DNA of 12,977 bases from an uncultured Phascolarctobacterium sp. GTDB lineage: Bacteria > Bacillota > Negativicutes > Acidaminococcales > Acidaminococcaceae. Both the position numbers and the translations under genes were made by a program. The notes beneath the pieces were generated by a model. It ran no database searches, was not told the DNA's origin, and saw only the letters and a list, made by a program, of their open reading frames with translations. Positions 1 to 6,949 of this stretch are shown here, in pieces (the first letter of the stretch is position 1; the number at the start of each line of letters is the position of its first letter). Location of the stretch: NCBI GenBank assembly GCA_949287345.1, contig CASEGD010000010.1, positions 1 through 12,977 on the forward strand. Direction: 5' to 3'.

Positions 1-179
1 ATGTTTTCTTCGCGCGCTACCATTAAAAAGTATTTTAAAATGCGTAATTCCATTTTTGCCACCTGCCTTGCGTTGACTGTATATATTTATTTTAAAAAAA
101 TTTGCGGCTTTGCGCAAGTTGAAACAAACTCCAACAAAAAACGGCTGCTCCCAATACACGCTGACTGGCGGCACCCGTT

Positions 180-218
180 GAAAAACAAAAAACGCTGTAC
201 CAGCAAGGTGCAGCGTTT
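180..218 (-). terminator. Intrinsic terminator of the tRNA-Lys transcript
   Basis: On the minus strand a hairpin (190-218) has two 12-base arms, starting AAACGCTG and ending CAGCGTTT, around a 5-base loop, with one A·C mismatch. It begins 15 bases after the CCA end of tRNA-Lys and is followed by a T-rich run (TTTTGTTTTT, about 180-189). This is the usual layout of a Rho-independent terminator for a single-tRNA transcript. Confidence 0.8.
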
Positions 219-232
219 AACAGATAAAAAAA

Positions 233-308
233 TGGTGATCCACCCGAGACTCGAACTCGGGACACCCTGATTAAAAGTCAGGTGCTCTACCGACTGAGCT
301 AGTGGATC
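233..308 (-). tRNA. tRNA-Lys (anticodon TTT)
   Basis: The 76-base minus-strand sequence folds as a complete cloverleaf. The acceptor stem GATCCAC pairs with GTGGATC, followed by discriminator A and a genome-encoded CCA. The D-arm is of the type AGCTCAGTCGGTAGAGC. The anticodon stem CCTGA/TCAGG carries the loop CTTTTAA, giving anticodon TTT (lysine, AAA and AAG codons). The T-arm contains the GTTCGAGTC core. It stands alone, with its own promoter upstream and its own terminator downstream, so it appears to be a monocistronic tRNA gene. Confidence 0.97.
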
Positions 309-351
309 ACATCCGTCGCTTTAACGTCAAGCCCGTTTCAGCAACATAAAT

Positions 352-380
352 ATTATACAAACCACACAACCAATTGTCAA
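352..380 (-). promoter_or_regulatory. Full-consensus sigma-70/sigma-A promoter for tRNA-Lys
   Basis: Minus strand: TTGACA (375-380), a 17-base spacer, then TATAAT (352-357). Both hexamers match the vegetative consensus at every base and the spacing is optimal. The predicted start is near 345, about 37 bases before the mature tRNA 5' end, leaving a short 5' leader for RNase P to remove. A perfect promoter fits the strong constitutive expression expected of a tRNA gene. Confidence 0.9.
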
Positions 381-412
381 GCGTTTTGCCACAATTTATT
401 TTAAAAAATTTC

Positions 413-424
413 GCGGCGCGCCGC
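413..424. repeat. GC-only 12-bp perfect palindrome between divergent promoters
   Basis: GCGGCGCGCCGC reads the same on both strands and lies in an otherwise AT-rich stretch (A-rich before, CTTTTAT after). It is between the tRNA-Lys promoter and the promoter of the activase gene. It could be a short hairpin or a protein-binding site. The sequence gives no further clue, and chance cannot be excluded. Confidence 0.4.
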
Positions 425-449
425 CTTTTATAAAGATTGCCCAAAGCTG

Positions 450-477
450 TTTACAAAATTAAAAAAAGGTGTATTAT
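450..477 (+). promoter_or_regulatory. Probable sigma-A promoter for the activase operon
   Basis: TTTACA (450-455, five of six consensus bases) and TATTAT (472-477, five of six) are separated by 16 bases; shifting the -10 by one base to ATTATA gives 17. The predicted start is near 484, leaving an untranslated leader of about 155 bases before the ATG at 640. The leader contains no recognisable riboswitch, T-box or attenuator hairpin. The stretch 309-639 otherwise holds only the tRNA promoter and the GC palindrome. Confidence 0.5.
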
Positions 478-639
478 ATACTATGGTGTAAGCAAAAGCT
501 AACCCATGATAATTTATGCCGCTGTTTGCTACTTTTTAGCGCAAAATACTGGAAATTATGGCAAAACTGTGATAACATAAAAAGCAGACGCAAAAATAAG
601 TTAGTAATAGCGAACACCGCCACATACGGAGGTTTTTAT

Positions 640-3558
640 ATGCAGATAGGTTTGGATATCGGCAGCACCACTGTTAAAATAGCCGTGCTGGATGATGCCG
701 GAAAGCTGCTTTTCAGTAAATATGCCCGTCATGCCAGCCGCATTACGGAAACAATTAAAAATATTTTGGAAGAACTTGCAGCCGAAATGCCGTGGCTGAA
801 AACCGCGCGCCTTGCCATCAGCGGCAGCGCCGGTATCGGCGTGGCGGAAGGCTGCGGCGTACAGTTTGTACAGGAAGTTTTCGCCGAAAAAATCTGTACG
901 GAACGCCTGAACCCCGACACCGACGTTGTTATTGAGCTGGGCGGCGAGGACGCGAAGATTTTATTTTTAGGCCGCCACTTTGACGCGCGCATGAACGACA
1001 GCTGCGCAGGCGGCACGGGTGCTTTTATTGACCAGATGGCTTCGCTTTTAAACGTGCCGACGGAAGAACTTGATAAACTGGCCGCCACCGCCAAAACCAG
1101 ATACACCATTGCCAGCCGCTGCGGCGTATTTGCCAAAAGCGACATTCAGCCGCTGCTGAACCAGGGCGCGGCAAAGAACGATTTGGCAGCCAGCATTCTG
1201 GACGCAGTTGCCAGCCAGGCGATAACGGGTCTTGCCAAAGGCCGCCCCATTAAGGGCAACGTGCTGTATCTCGGCGGACCGCTGACCTTTTTTGGCTGCC
1301 TGCGCGCCAGCTTTGACAAAATTTTAAATTTAACCGGCACCTGCCCGGATAACAGTTTATATTATGTGGCTATGGGCTGCGCCTTCTGCGCGGAAAACCC
1401 TGTTGACCTGACGACGCTGATTGACAAAATGCGTGCCGCCGACGCCAACCGCGAGTTTGACCATCTGCCGCCGCTGTTTACCAGCGAAGAAGAATACAAC
1501 GCCTTTATTGCGCGCCACACCCGCGACAACGTTTCGCGCGGCGATATCGCAACTGCCACGGAAGCATATCTCGGCATCGACAGCGGCAGCACCACCATTA
1601 AAATTGCCGCCGTTGCACCGGACGGCAAGCTGCTGGATTCCTTCTACCAGAGCAATAAGGGCAACCCGGTTATCGCCGTGCGCGATTACCTGACCGATTT
1701 TTACAATAAATACCCCAACTGCAAAATCATCGCCAGCGCCGTTACGGGCTACGGCGAAGAACTGATAAAACATTCCTTCCACGCCGATTACGGCATTGTG
1801 GAAACGATGGCGCACTTTATTGCCGCCAAAAGCCTGCTGCCTGACGTTGACTTTATTCTCGACATCGGCGGGCAGGACATTAAATGCTTAAAAATCCATA
1901 ACGGCTGCATTGACAACATCTTTTTAAACGAAGCCTGCTCCAGCGGGTGCGGCAGCTTTTTGCAGACCTTTGCCGGTATCCTCGGCTACAGTGCGGAGGA
2001 CTTTGCCAACATCGGCCTGTTTGCCGATAAACCGGTTGACCTTGGCAGCCGCTGCACCGTGTTTATGAACAGCAACGTCAAGCAGGCGCAGAAGGACGGT
2101 GCTTCCGTCGCCAACATCAGCGCCGGTCTGTGCATCAGCATTGTTAAAAACGCGCTGTTTAAAGTTATCCGCCCCTCAAGCCCGGAAGATTTGGGCAAAC
2201 ACATTGTTGTGCAGGGCGGCACGTTTTTAAACAACTGCGTACTGCGTGCCTTTGAGCAGGAGCTGAACCTTGAAGTGGTACGCCCGGACATTGCGGGGCT
2301 GATGGGTGCCTACGGCGCGGCGCTGTACGCGCAGGAACGCCAAAAGCTGCACGGCGGCGAATCTACCTTAATCAACGCAGAGCAGTTAAAGAACTTCTCG
2401 CACACCGTTAAAACCGTAACCTGCGGTTTGTGCAGCAACCACTGCCACTTAACCGTCAACATTTTTGCCGACGGCAAACCATACATCAGCGGCAACCGCT
2501 GCGAGCGCCCGGTAACGCACTGCGCGCCCAATGACAGCCTGAACCTGTACCGCTACAAACTGCAACTACTGGAAGAATTACAGCCCGTACCCGGCAAACG
2601 CGGCAAAATAGGCCTGCCGCTGGGGCTGAACATGTATGAGCTGCTGCCGTTCTGGCACACCTTTTTTACCACGCTCGGCTTTGAAGTAATTACCAGCCCG
2701 ATTAACGATAAAACCATCTTCCAGAAAGGGCAGAACACCATCCCCAGCGACACGGTCTGCTACCCTGCCAAAATGATGCACGGGCATATCAAATGGCTGC
2801 TGGCACAGGGGCTGACGAGCATTTTCTACCCCTGCATGACCTACAACGTCGATGAGGACACCTCGCAAAACTGCTACAACTGCCCGGTCGTTGCCTACTA
2901 TCCGGAAGTTCTGGCGGCGAACATCGAAGAACTGAAAAACATCCACTTCTTCTACGATTATTTGGGCCTTTTAAACAAAAAACGCCTGACGAAAGAGCTT
3001 TACAAAATGCTGCATCCCGCTTACGCGGATATAAGCGAAAAAGAGATTAAAAAAGCGCTGACGCCTGCCTTTGACGCTTACCACGCTTTTGAGGACAAGG
3101 TTAAAGCGCAGGGCAAAAAGATTATTGAAGAAGCCCGCAGCAAGAACATGCCCATTGTGGTGCTGGCAGGCCGCCCGTACCACACCGACCCGAAAATCAA
3201 CCACGGCATCGACCGCCTGATTACGGGGCTGGGCGCGGCACTGGTCAGCGAAGACGCCGTTGCCGGTGAAATACCGCGCAAGGATTTGAACGAGGACCTT
3301 GAAGTTTTGAACCAGTGGACCTACCACAGCAGGCTGTACGCCGCCGCCAAATATACGGCGGAAAACAGCGACATGAACATGGTGCAGCTGGTAAGCTTCG
3401 GCTGCGGCTGCGATGCCATTACGGCCGACGAATGCCGCCGCATACTGGAAGAAAGCGACAAGATTTACACCGAAATCAAAATCGACGATATCGAAAACCT
3501 CGGCGCCGCGCGCATAAGGCTGCGCAGCCTGTTTGCAGCGCTGGGCTTTGAATGCTGA
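640..3558 (+). CDS. Two-headed acyl-CoA dehydratase activase (BadF/BadG/BcrA/BcrD ATPase family)
   Basis: The 972-aa product is related to HgdC-type activators, iron-sulfur ATPases that use ATP to push one electron into 2-hydroxyacyl-CoA dehydratases. Two ASKHA ATPase modules follow one another. Module 1 has LDIGSTT (5-11), ELGGEDAK (99-106) and the candidate [4Fe-4S] cysteines Cys122 (NDSCAGGTG) and Cys161 (SRCGVF). Module 2 has GIDSGSTT, DIGGQDIK (408-415), Cys433 and Cys472 (SRCTVF). After them come a Cys cluster (595, 598, 602, 621), a DUF2229-like region (about 655-760) and a terminal domain with GRPYHTDP (844-851) and SFGCGCDA. The start is ATG 640, with CGGAGG ten bases upstream (628-633). 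The open frame extends to GTG 469, but that part has no SD sequence and no family similarity. It is co-transcribed with the next gene, 24 bases away. Cytoplasmic. The family call is firm; the electron acceptor is unknown. Confidence 0.9.
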   Translation: MQIGLDIGSTTVKIAVLDDAGKLLFSKYARHASRITETIKNILEELAAEMPWLKTARLAISGSAGIGVAEGCGVQFVQEVFAEKICTERLNPDTDVVIELGGEDAKILFLGRHFDARMNDSCAGGTGAFIDQMASLLNVPTEELDKLAATAKTRYTIASRCGVFAKSDIQPLLNQGAAKNDLAASILDAVASQAITGLAKGRPIKGNVLYLGGPLTFFGCLRASFDKILNLTGTCPDNSLYYVAMGCAFCAENPVDLTTLIDKMRAADANREFDHLPPLFTSEEEYNAFIARHTRDNVSRGDIATATEAYLGIDSGSTTIKIAAVAPDGKLLDSFYQSNKGNPVIAVRDYLTDFYNKYPNCKIIASAVTGYGEELIKHSFHADYGIVETMAHFIAAKSLLPDVDFILDIGGQDIKCLKIHNGCIDNIFLNEACSSGCGSFLQTFAGILGYSAEDFANIGLFADKPVDLGSRCTVFMNSNVKQAQKDGASVANISAGLCISIVKNALFKVIRPSSPEDLGKHIVVQGGTFLNNCVLRAFEQELNLEVVRPDIAGLMGAYGAALYAQERQKLHGGESTLINAEQLKNFSHTVKTVTCGLCSNHCHLTVNIFADGKPYISGNRCERPVTHCAPNDSLNLYRYKLQLLEELQPVPGKRGKIGLPLGLNMYELLPFWHTFFTTLGFEVITSPINDKTIFQKGQNTIPSDTVCYPAKMMHGHIKWLLAQGLTSIFYPCMTYNVDEDTSQNCYNCPVVAYYPEVLAANIEELKNIHFFYDYLGLLNKKRLTKELYKMLHPAYADISEKEIKKALTPAFDAYHAFEDKVKAQGKKIIEEARSKNMPIVVLAGRPYHTDPKINHGIDRLITGLGAALVSEDAVAGEIPRKDLNEDLEVLNQWTYHSRLYAAAKYTAENSDMNMVQLVSFGCGCDAITADECRRILEESDKIYTEIKIDDIENLGAARIRLRSLFAALGFEC

Positions 3559-3582
3559 AATATTTTTGAAGGAGCAATTTTT

Positions 3583-4818
3583 ATGTCAGAAAACGCTTTG
3601 CCGGTTTTTACAAAAGATATGAAAGCCACGCATACCATACTTGTACCGGGTATGCTGCCGTTTCATTTCGCGCTTTTGCGCTCGGCACTGCAAAGCTGCG
3701 GCTACAAGGCAGAAATTTTGCAGAACACCGGACGCGAAGTTATCGAAACGGGATTAAAATACGTCAACAGTGATATTTGCTATCCCGCGCTGCTCGTTAT
3801 CGGGCAAATTATCAGCGCGCTGGAAAGCGGCAAATATGACCTTGAAAAAACCGCCGTTATCCTTTCGCAGACGGGCGGCGGCTGCCGTGCCTCCAACTAT
3901 ATTTACCTGCTGCGCAAGGGCATGGAAAAAGCAGGCTTCGGCAACATTCCGATTATCAGCCTGAACGTAAACGGCATGAACGCACAGCCGGGCTTTGAAC
4001 TGAACCTGCCCATGCTGAAAAAACTTATGGCAGCCGTTATTTACGGCGACACGCTGATGTACCTTGCCAACAGAACCCGCCCTTACGAAACCATCAAAGG
4101 CGCGGTGGACGAGCTGGCCAATAAATGGCTGAACAAACTGGAAAACGCCTTCCTTGAAGGCAAAGCACAGGCCACCAGCACCATGAAGCAGCTTTCCAAA
4201 GCACTGGCGGAAGACTTTGCCGCCCTGCCGCAGAAAGCGGAAGAAAAAATCAAGGTCGGCATCGTCGGAGAGATTTACATTAAATATGCCGGGCTTGGCA
4301 ACAACAATCTGGAACAGTTTTTGCAGAAGCAGAACTGCGAATACATGCTGCCGGGCATGCTGAACTTTATTATGTACTGCGCCGATACCTACCTGACGGA
4401 CTACAAGCTGTACGGCGGCAAGTTCTTCAAATATGGCATTTCCAAAATGGTGATGGTTTATTTGAAGAAGCTGGAAAAAATTATGCTGCACGCGCTGGAT
4501 ACCCAGCCGTTCAAACCGCCTGCCTCTTACGAAGAAACCAAGGCACTGGTTAAAAACGTAATCGGCTACGGCAATAACATGGGCGAAGGCTGGCTGCTGA
4601 CAGCGGAAATGCTGGAGCTTGCCAAAAACGGCTACAACAACATCATCTGCGCACAGCCCTTTGGCTGCCTGCCCAACCACATCGCCGGGCGCGGCATGCT
4701 TAACAAAATTAAGGAAATTGCCGAAGACGCCAACATTTTGCCGATTGACTACGATTCAAGCGCTTCCAAAGTTAACCAGGAAAACCGCATTAAACTGATG
4801 CTGGCAACGGCCGAATAA
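3583..4818 (+). CDS. 2-hydroxyacyl-CoA dehydratase-like protein (HgdB/HgdC partner-like)
   Basis: The 411-aa protein resembles the C-terminal dehydratase-like portion of long acyl-CoA dehydratase activases. Visible motifs are VPGMLPFHFALLRSAL near the N-terminus, NSDICYPALLVIGQ (Cys66), LSQTGGGCRASNY (Cys101), GIVGEIYIKYAGLGNNNLE in the middle and IICAQPFGCLPNH (Cys356, Cys362). These cysteines are candidate Fe-S ligands. The start is ATG 3583, with GAAGGAG at 3568-3574. It lies 24 bases after the activase and ends at a shared terminator, so the two form a bicistronic operon. The 972 + 411 residues match the size and order of single-chain homologues known to me of about 1,400 aa. A role as electron carrier or maturation factor for a dehydratase encoded elsewhere is inference. 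Confidence 0.8.
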   Translation: MSENALPVFTKDMKATHTILVPGMLPFHFALLRSALQSCGYKAEILQNTGREVIETGLKYVNSDICYPALLVIGQIISALESGKYDLEKTAVILSQTGGGCRASNYIYLLRKGMEKAGFGNIPIISLNVNGMNAQPGFELNLPMLKKLMAAVIYGDTLMYLANRTRPYETIKGAVDELANKWLNKLENAFLEGKAQATSTMKQLSKALAEDFAALPQKAEEKIKVGIVGEIYIKYAGLGNNNLEQFLQKQNCEYMLPGMLNFIMYCADTYLTDYKLYGGKFFKYGISKMVMVYLKKLEKIMLHALDTQPFKPPASYEETKALVKNVIGYGNNMGEGWLLTAEMLELAKNGYNNIICAQPFGCLPNHIAGRGMLNKIKEIAEDANILPIDYDSSASKVNQENRIKLMLATAE

Positions 4819-4831
4819 AATGCAAAAAATT

Positions 4832-4876
4832 ACCCCGCTTACCATTACGGTAAACGGGGTTTTATTTTTGGTTTTG
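4832..4876. terminator. Bidirectional intrinsic terminator between convergent operons
   Basis: The arms ACCCCGCTTACC (4832-4843) and GGTAAACGGGGT (4849-4860) form an 11-of-12 paired stem around the loop ATTAC. On the plus strand it is followed by TTTATTTTTGGTTTT, ending the activase operon. Read on the minus strand, the hairpin is followed by AATTTTTTGC, so it can also end the secreted-protein gene whose stop lies at 4888-4890. Confidence 0.85.
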
Positions 4877-4887
4877 GTTATTACGGA

Positions 4888-5874
4888 TTAGTTGCTGCCC
4901 TGATAAACCATGCCCTGAATTTCGGTATCGCCTTTAACCTGTACAAAGGTAATGGAACCTGCGGGGATGTTTACGGATTTACCGGTTACAAATGCGCCGC
5001 CGATTACACCGATAGGCCCAAGCACAACCATGCCGCCGATGGTAGCGCCTGCTGCACCGGCAATGGTCTTAGCTTCCTGTTTGGCAATTTCGCCGAGGAA
5101 TACTTTAACGCGGGTGTTGTCGATTGCATAAAGGAAACCGAAGTCAACGTCGATGCGTGCATCCTGACCGAACATACGCGGGCCGACAACCTTCGTAACC
5201 TTGCCAAGGCCTTCAGCGCCTTTGGGGATTACGAGTACGTCGTTAACGAATACGTTATCGGCAACTTTGTATTTAACAACGTCGCCTGCCTGCGCGGTTT
5301 TGCTGCTCAGGTCTTCGGCAAATTCCAGTTTAATTACGCTGTCTTTCGGCAGGGTAACGGTTTCAACAACTACAATGCCATCCTGGAAAGCAAGGTTTGC
5401 AAGGCCTTCCAGACGGCTGGCAAGGGAACCGGTGCCAACTTCGCCGTTCAGCATGGTTTCCAGCGATTCAATGCGGCTCTTGGCCGGGCCGCCTGCCGTG
5501 CTTTCGGTAAACTGCCATTCAACAGCGCTCAGCTTGGTTAAAAAGCTTGCTTCGCCGCTGCCGGGATAACCGTTAACATAATCATACAAATTGTCAACTC
5601 TATTTAAAATCGGGTCGGTAGTAATGGTGCCGTAAACATCATCTTCAAGGCTGTCCGTTCTGGTGACCAGCGCGCCTGCCTGTTCCGTGCCGTACAGGGT
5701 TCTTTCCAGCGCAGCCAGTTTTTCGCTGGCAGACATGGTTTTCGGCGCTGCGGTTTGTTCAATCGCGGCACTGGCCGAAATTTCATCGCCGCCGGCGGCT
5801 AAGGCAACGCCCGGGAAAACGGACGTAACAGTAAGCGATAAGGTTAAAAGTAAGGTAAGGAGTTTCTGTTTCAT
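4888..5874 (-). CDS. Secreted envelope protein with 20-residue repeats and a glycine-zipper segment
   Basis: The 328-aa protein is not assigned to a named family. Residues 1-26 are a typical Sec signal peptide (MKQK, then a Leu-rich core) with a probable signal peptidase I site at VALA/AGG. Residues 51-166 hold five to six imperfect copies of a 20-residue unit, [RK]xxxLExxxxG followed by a Gly/Ser-rich turn and a closing Leu. Residues about 170-260 are beta-rich (KLEFAEDLSSKTAQAGDVVKY, VLVIPKGAEGLGKVTKV), resembling periplasmic TrbI-like barrels. Residues 271-301 are a Gly-rich hydrophobic segment (GAAGATIGG, GPIGVIGGA), followed by VNIPAGSITFVQVKG. The start is ATG 5874, with GGAGGT at 5881-5886; the frame continues to 5961 but crosses the promoter. 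It is probably monocistronic. A role in the periplasm or outer membrane is inferred. Confidence 0.75.
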   Translation of the reverse strand: MKQKLLTLLLTLSLTVTSVFPGVALAAGGDEISASAAIEQTAAPKTMSASEKLAALERTLYGTEQAGALVTRTDSLEDDVYGTITTDPILNRVDNLYDYVNGYPGSGEASFLTKLSAVEWQFTESTAGGPAKSRIESLETMLNGEVGTGSLASRLEGLANLAFQDGIVVVETVTLPKDSVIKLEFAEDLSSKTAQAGDVVKYKVADNVFVNDVLVIPKGAEGLGKVTKVVGPRMFGQDARIDVDFGFLYAIDNTRVKVFLGEIAKQEAKTIAGAAGATIGGMVVLGPIGVIGGAFVTGKSVNIPAGSITFVQVKGDTEIQGMVYQGSN

Positions 5875-5904
5875 TTTCGTACCTCCATGTTGATATATAT
5901 AATC

Positions 5905-5913
5905 ATTATAACA
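5905..5913 (-). promoter_or_regulatory. Extended -10 promoter of the secreted-protein gene
   Basis: The minus strand reads TGTTATAAT: a perfect TATAAT (5905-5910) with the TG extension one base upstream. The -35 position holds only a T-rich sequence (TATTTT at 17 bases), consistent with an extended -10 promoter. The predicted start is near 5898, about 24 bases before the ATG. Confidence 0.65.
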
Positions 5914-5940
5914 CAAAGCCGCACAAAAAAATAGTAAACT

Positions 5941-5976
5941 AATTGAAAACCGGGCCTGCATTATGCTAAGCCCGGT
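5941..5976 (-). terminator. Intrinsic terminator of the VirK-like gene
   Basis: The arms ACCGGGC and GCCCGGT (5949-5955 and 5970-5976) form a perfect 7-bp GC-rich stem, with GCAT/ATGC able to add an inner helix. On the minus strand it is followed by TTTTCAATT. It begins 6 bases after the VirK-like stop and sits just upstream of the next gene's promoter, so it insulates the two transcription units. Confidence 0.75.
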
Positions 5977-5982
5977 AATTTT

Positions 5983-6888
5983 TTATGCTTTTAAATATTT
6001 GCCAAGGTTTTGCGCCACGGCTTCCTTCATTTCGTCCATTTTGGCAAAGCGCCTTCTGTGCTGCGCACGTTTGGAAGGCTTTAATTCCTCCATGGATTTG
6101 CGGTATTCCGGAATGGGGATTTCGTAAAAACGCTTGTCGTCAAGCCGGTGCCCTTCGCACTCTGCCCAGAAATCGTCCAGCGAAGTTTTCAGCTTGCGGT
6201 CGATACGCACATGGTTCATGGCGTAATAGCCCTCGTTGCTGACGGCGTAAATTTTTTCGCAGCCCAGCACATGCGCCACATTGCGGATGCCGTAGAAAAT
6301 AAGGTTTTTGGTGCGGTAGCCGAAGAAAGCTTTAGTCAAGCCCTTGATAACTTCCGAACCGTTGGGCGTGCCCTGCAACGCGCCAATCCACAGCGCAGGG
6401 TTGCCTTCCTTATCCGGCGCAAGCCAGAACATAATCTGGTACAGCGCTTCGGTATCCCACTTCAGCACCAGCGACAGGCAGCCTTCCTTACGCTGGCCGG
6501 CGTGGAACCACAGCTCCAGCGTCAGCGGCTTTTCTTCGTAGCTGTCCTCCCACAGGCGCAGCATTTCGCCGTTTACATACAGCTTGCGCAGGGCTTCTTC
6601 GTTTAATTTAGCTTCCAAAAACTCCACATGCGCTTTAATCAGCGCAATGCGCTCCGTGTAGTTGCTGTTTTTATAAAAGAACTGGCGCGTAGCCTGTTCC
6701 ACAAAACTGGTGGTGTGGTGCAGCATATCGCGCCTTAAGGGCGTTGCCGCAAAAAAATCCAGCAGCCCGCTGATTTCCGTACTGTGCAGCATGCAGCGCG
6801 TGCGGAAAACAACGTAGCGTTTCCATTCTTTTAATATCTCTGTCTTGTACAGGCTATGCCCGATATGACTTAAAATTTCCGTATCCAT
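5983..6888 (-). CDS. VirK/YbjX family protein (DUF535)
   Basis: The 301-aa product has the hallmarks of the VirK/YbjX (DUF535) family. These are LWIGALQGTPNG (167-177), a basic segment leading to KNLIFYGIRNVAHVLGC (194-210), YAVSNEGYYA (214-223), DDFWAEC (238-244), FYEIPIPEYRKSMEELKPSKRAQHRRRF spanning about 254-281 with its typical KR-rich tail, and no signal peptide. Relatives in enterobacteria affect virulence, outer-membrane protein export and antimicrobial-peptide resistance, but no biochemical activity is established. The start is ATG 6888 with GAGG at 6894-6897. It has its own promoter and lies 61 bases downstream of ppk1, with no terminator visible between them, so read-through from ppk1 is possible. 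Length is normal for the family. Confidence 0.85.
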   Translation of the reverse strand: MDTEILSHIGHSLYKTEILKEWKRYVVFRTRCMLHSTEISGLLDFFAATPLRRDMLHHTTSFVEQATRQFFYKNSNYTERIALIKAHVEFLEAKLNEEALRKLYVNGEMLRLWEDSYEEKPLTLELWFHAGQRKEGCLSLVLKWDTEALYQIMFWLAPDKEGNPALWIGALQGTPNGSEVIKGLTKAFFGYRTKNLIFYGIRNVAHVLGCEKIYAVSNEGYYAMNHVRIDRKLKTSLDDFWAECEGHRLDDKRFYEIPIPEYRKSMEELKPSKRAQHRRRFAKMDEMKEAVAQNLGKYLKA

Positions 6889-6917
6889 GTCAGCCTCGCA
6901 ATTGTTTGATATGTTAC

Positions 6918-6947
6918 ATTATAACACATTGCAGGCTGCGCTGCCAG
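6918..6947 (-). promoter_or_regulatory. Extended -10 promoter of the VirK-like gene
   Basis: The minus strand reads TGTTATAAT, with TATAAT at 6918-6923. A moderate -35, CTGGCA (6942-6947, four of six consensus bases), lies 18 bases upstream. The predicted start is near 6911, giving a 5' UTR of about 23 bases. The 12-mer CATTATAACACA (plus-strand reading) is identical to that at the secreted-protein promoter. The whole element lies just downstream of the ppk1 stop codon. Confidence 0.65.
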
Positions 6948-6949
6948 TG

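Noticed and set aside
102..117. Small hairpin TTGCG/CGCAA followed by a T-run on the minus strand
   Set aside because: Only a 5-bp stem; too weak to call as a second terminator for the tRNA transcript.
1..270. Plus-strand open frame of 89 codons
   Set aside because: Its C-terminus (HPRLELGTP) is the antisense translation of the tRNA-Lys T-arm and acceptor, a well-known false ORF, and it runs through the tRNA terminator hairpin. No SD sequence precedes its ATG within the window. Bases 1-179 hold nothing else I can assign.
507..581. Possible 24-codon leader peptide starting ATGATAATT
   Set aside because: No Shine-Dalgarno sequence, no run of regulatory codons and no attenuator hairpin after it.
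469..639. N-terminal extension of the activase reading frame from GTG 469
   Set aside because: No SD before it, it begins within the predicted promoter, its residues are not like any family member, and ATG 640 with CGGAGG starts exactly at the conserved IGLDIGSTT strand.
3754..4680. 308-codon open frame antisense to the dehydratase-like gene
   Set aside because: Low-complexity composition (Phe, Val, Gln, His rich) typical of the antisense of a GC-rich coding strand; the plus-strand gene has clear family motifs.
5875..5961. Upstream extension of the secreted-protein frame
   Set aside because: It crosses the extended -10 promoter and the preceding terminator stem; the ATG at 5874 has GGAGGT and begins a textbook signal peptide.
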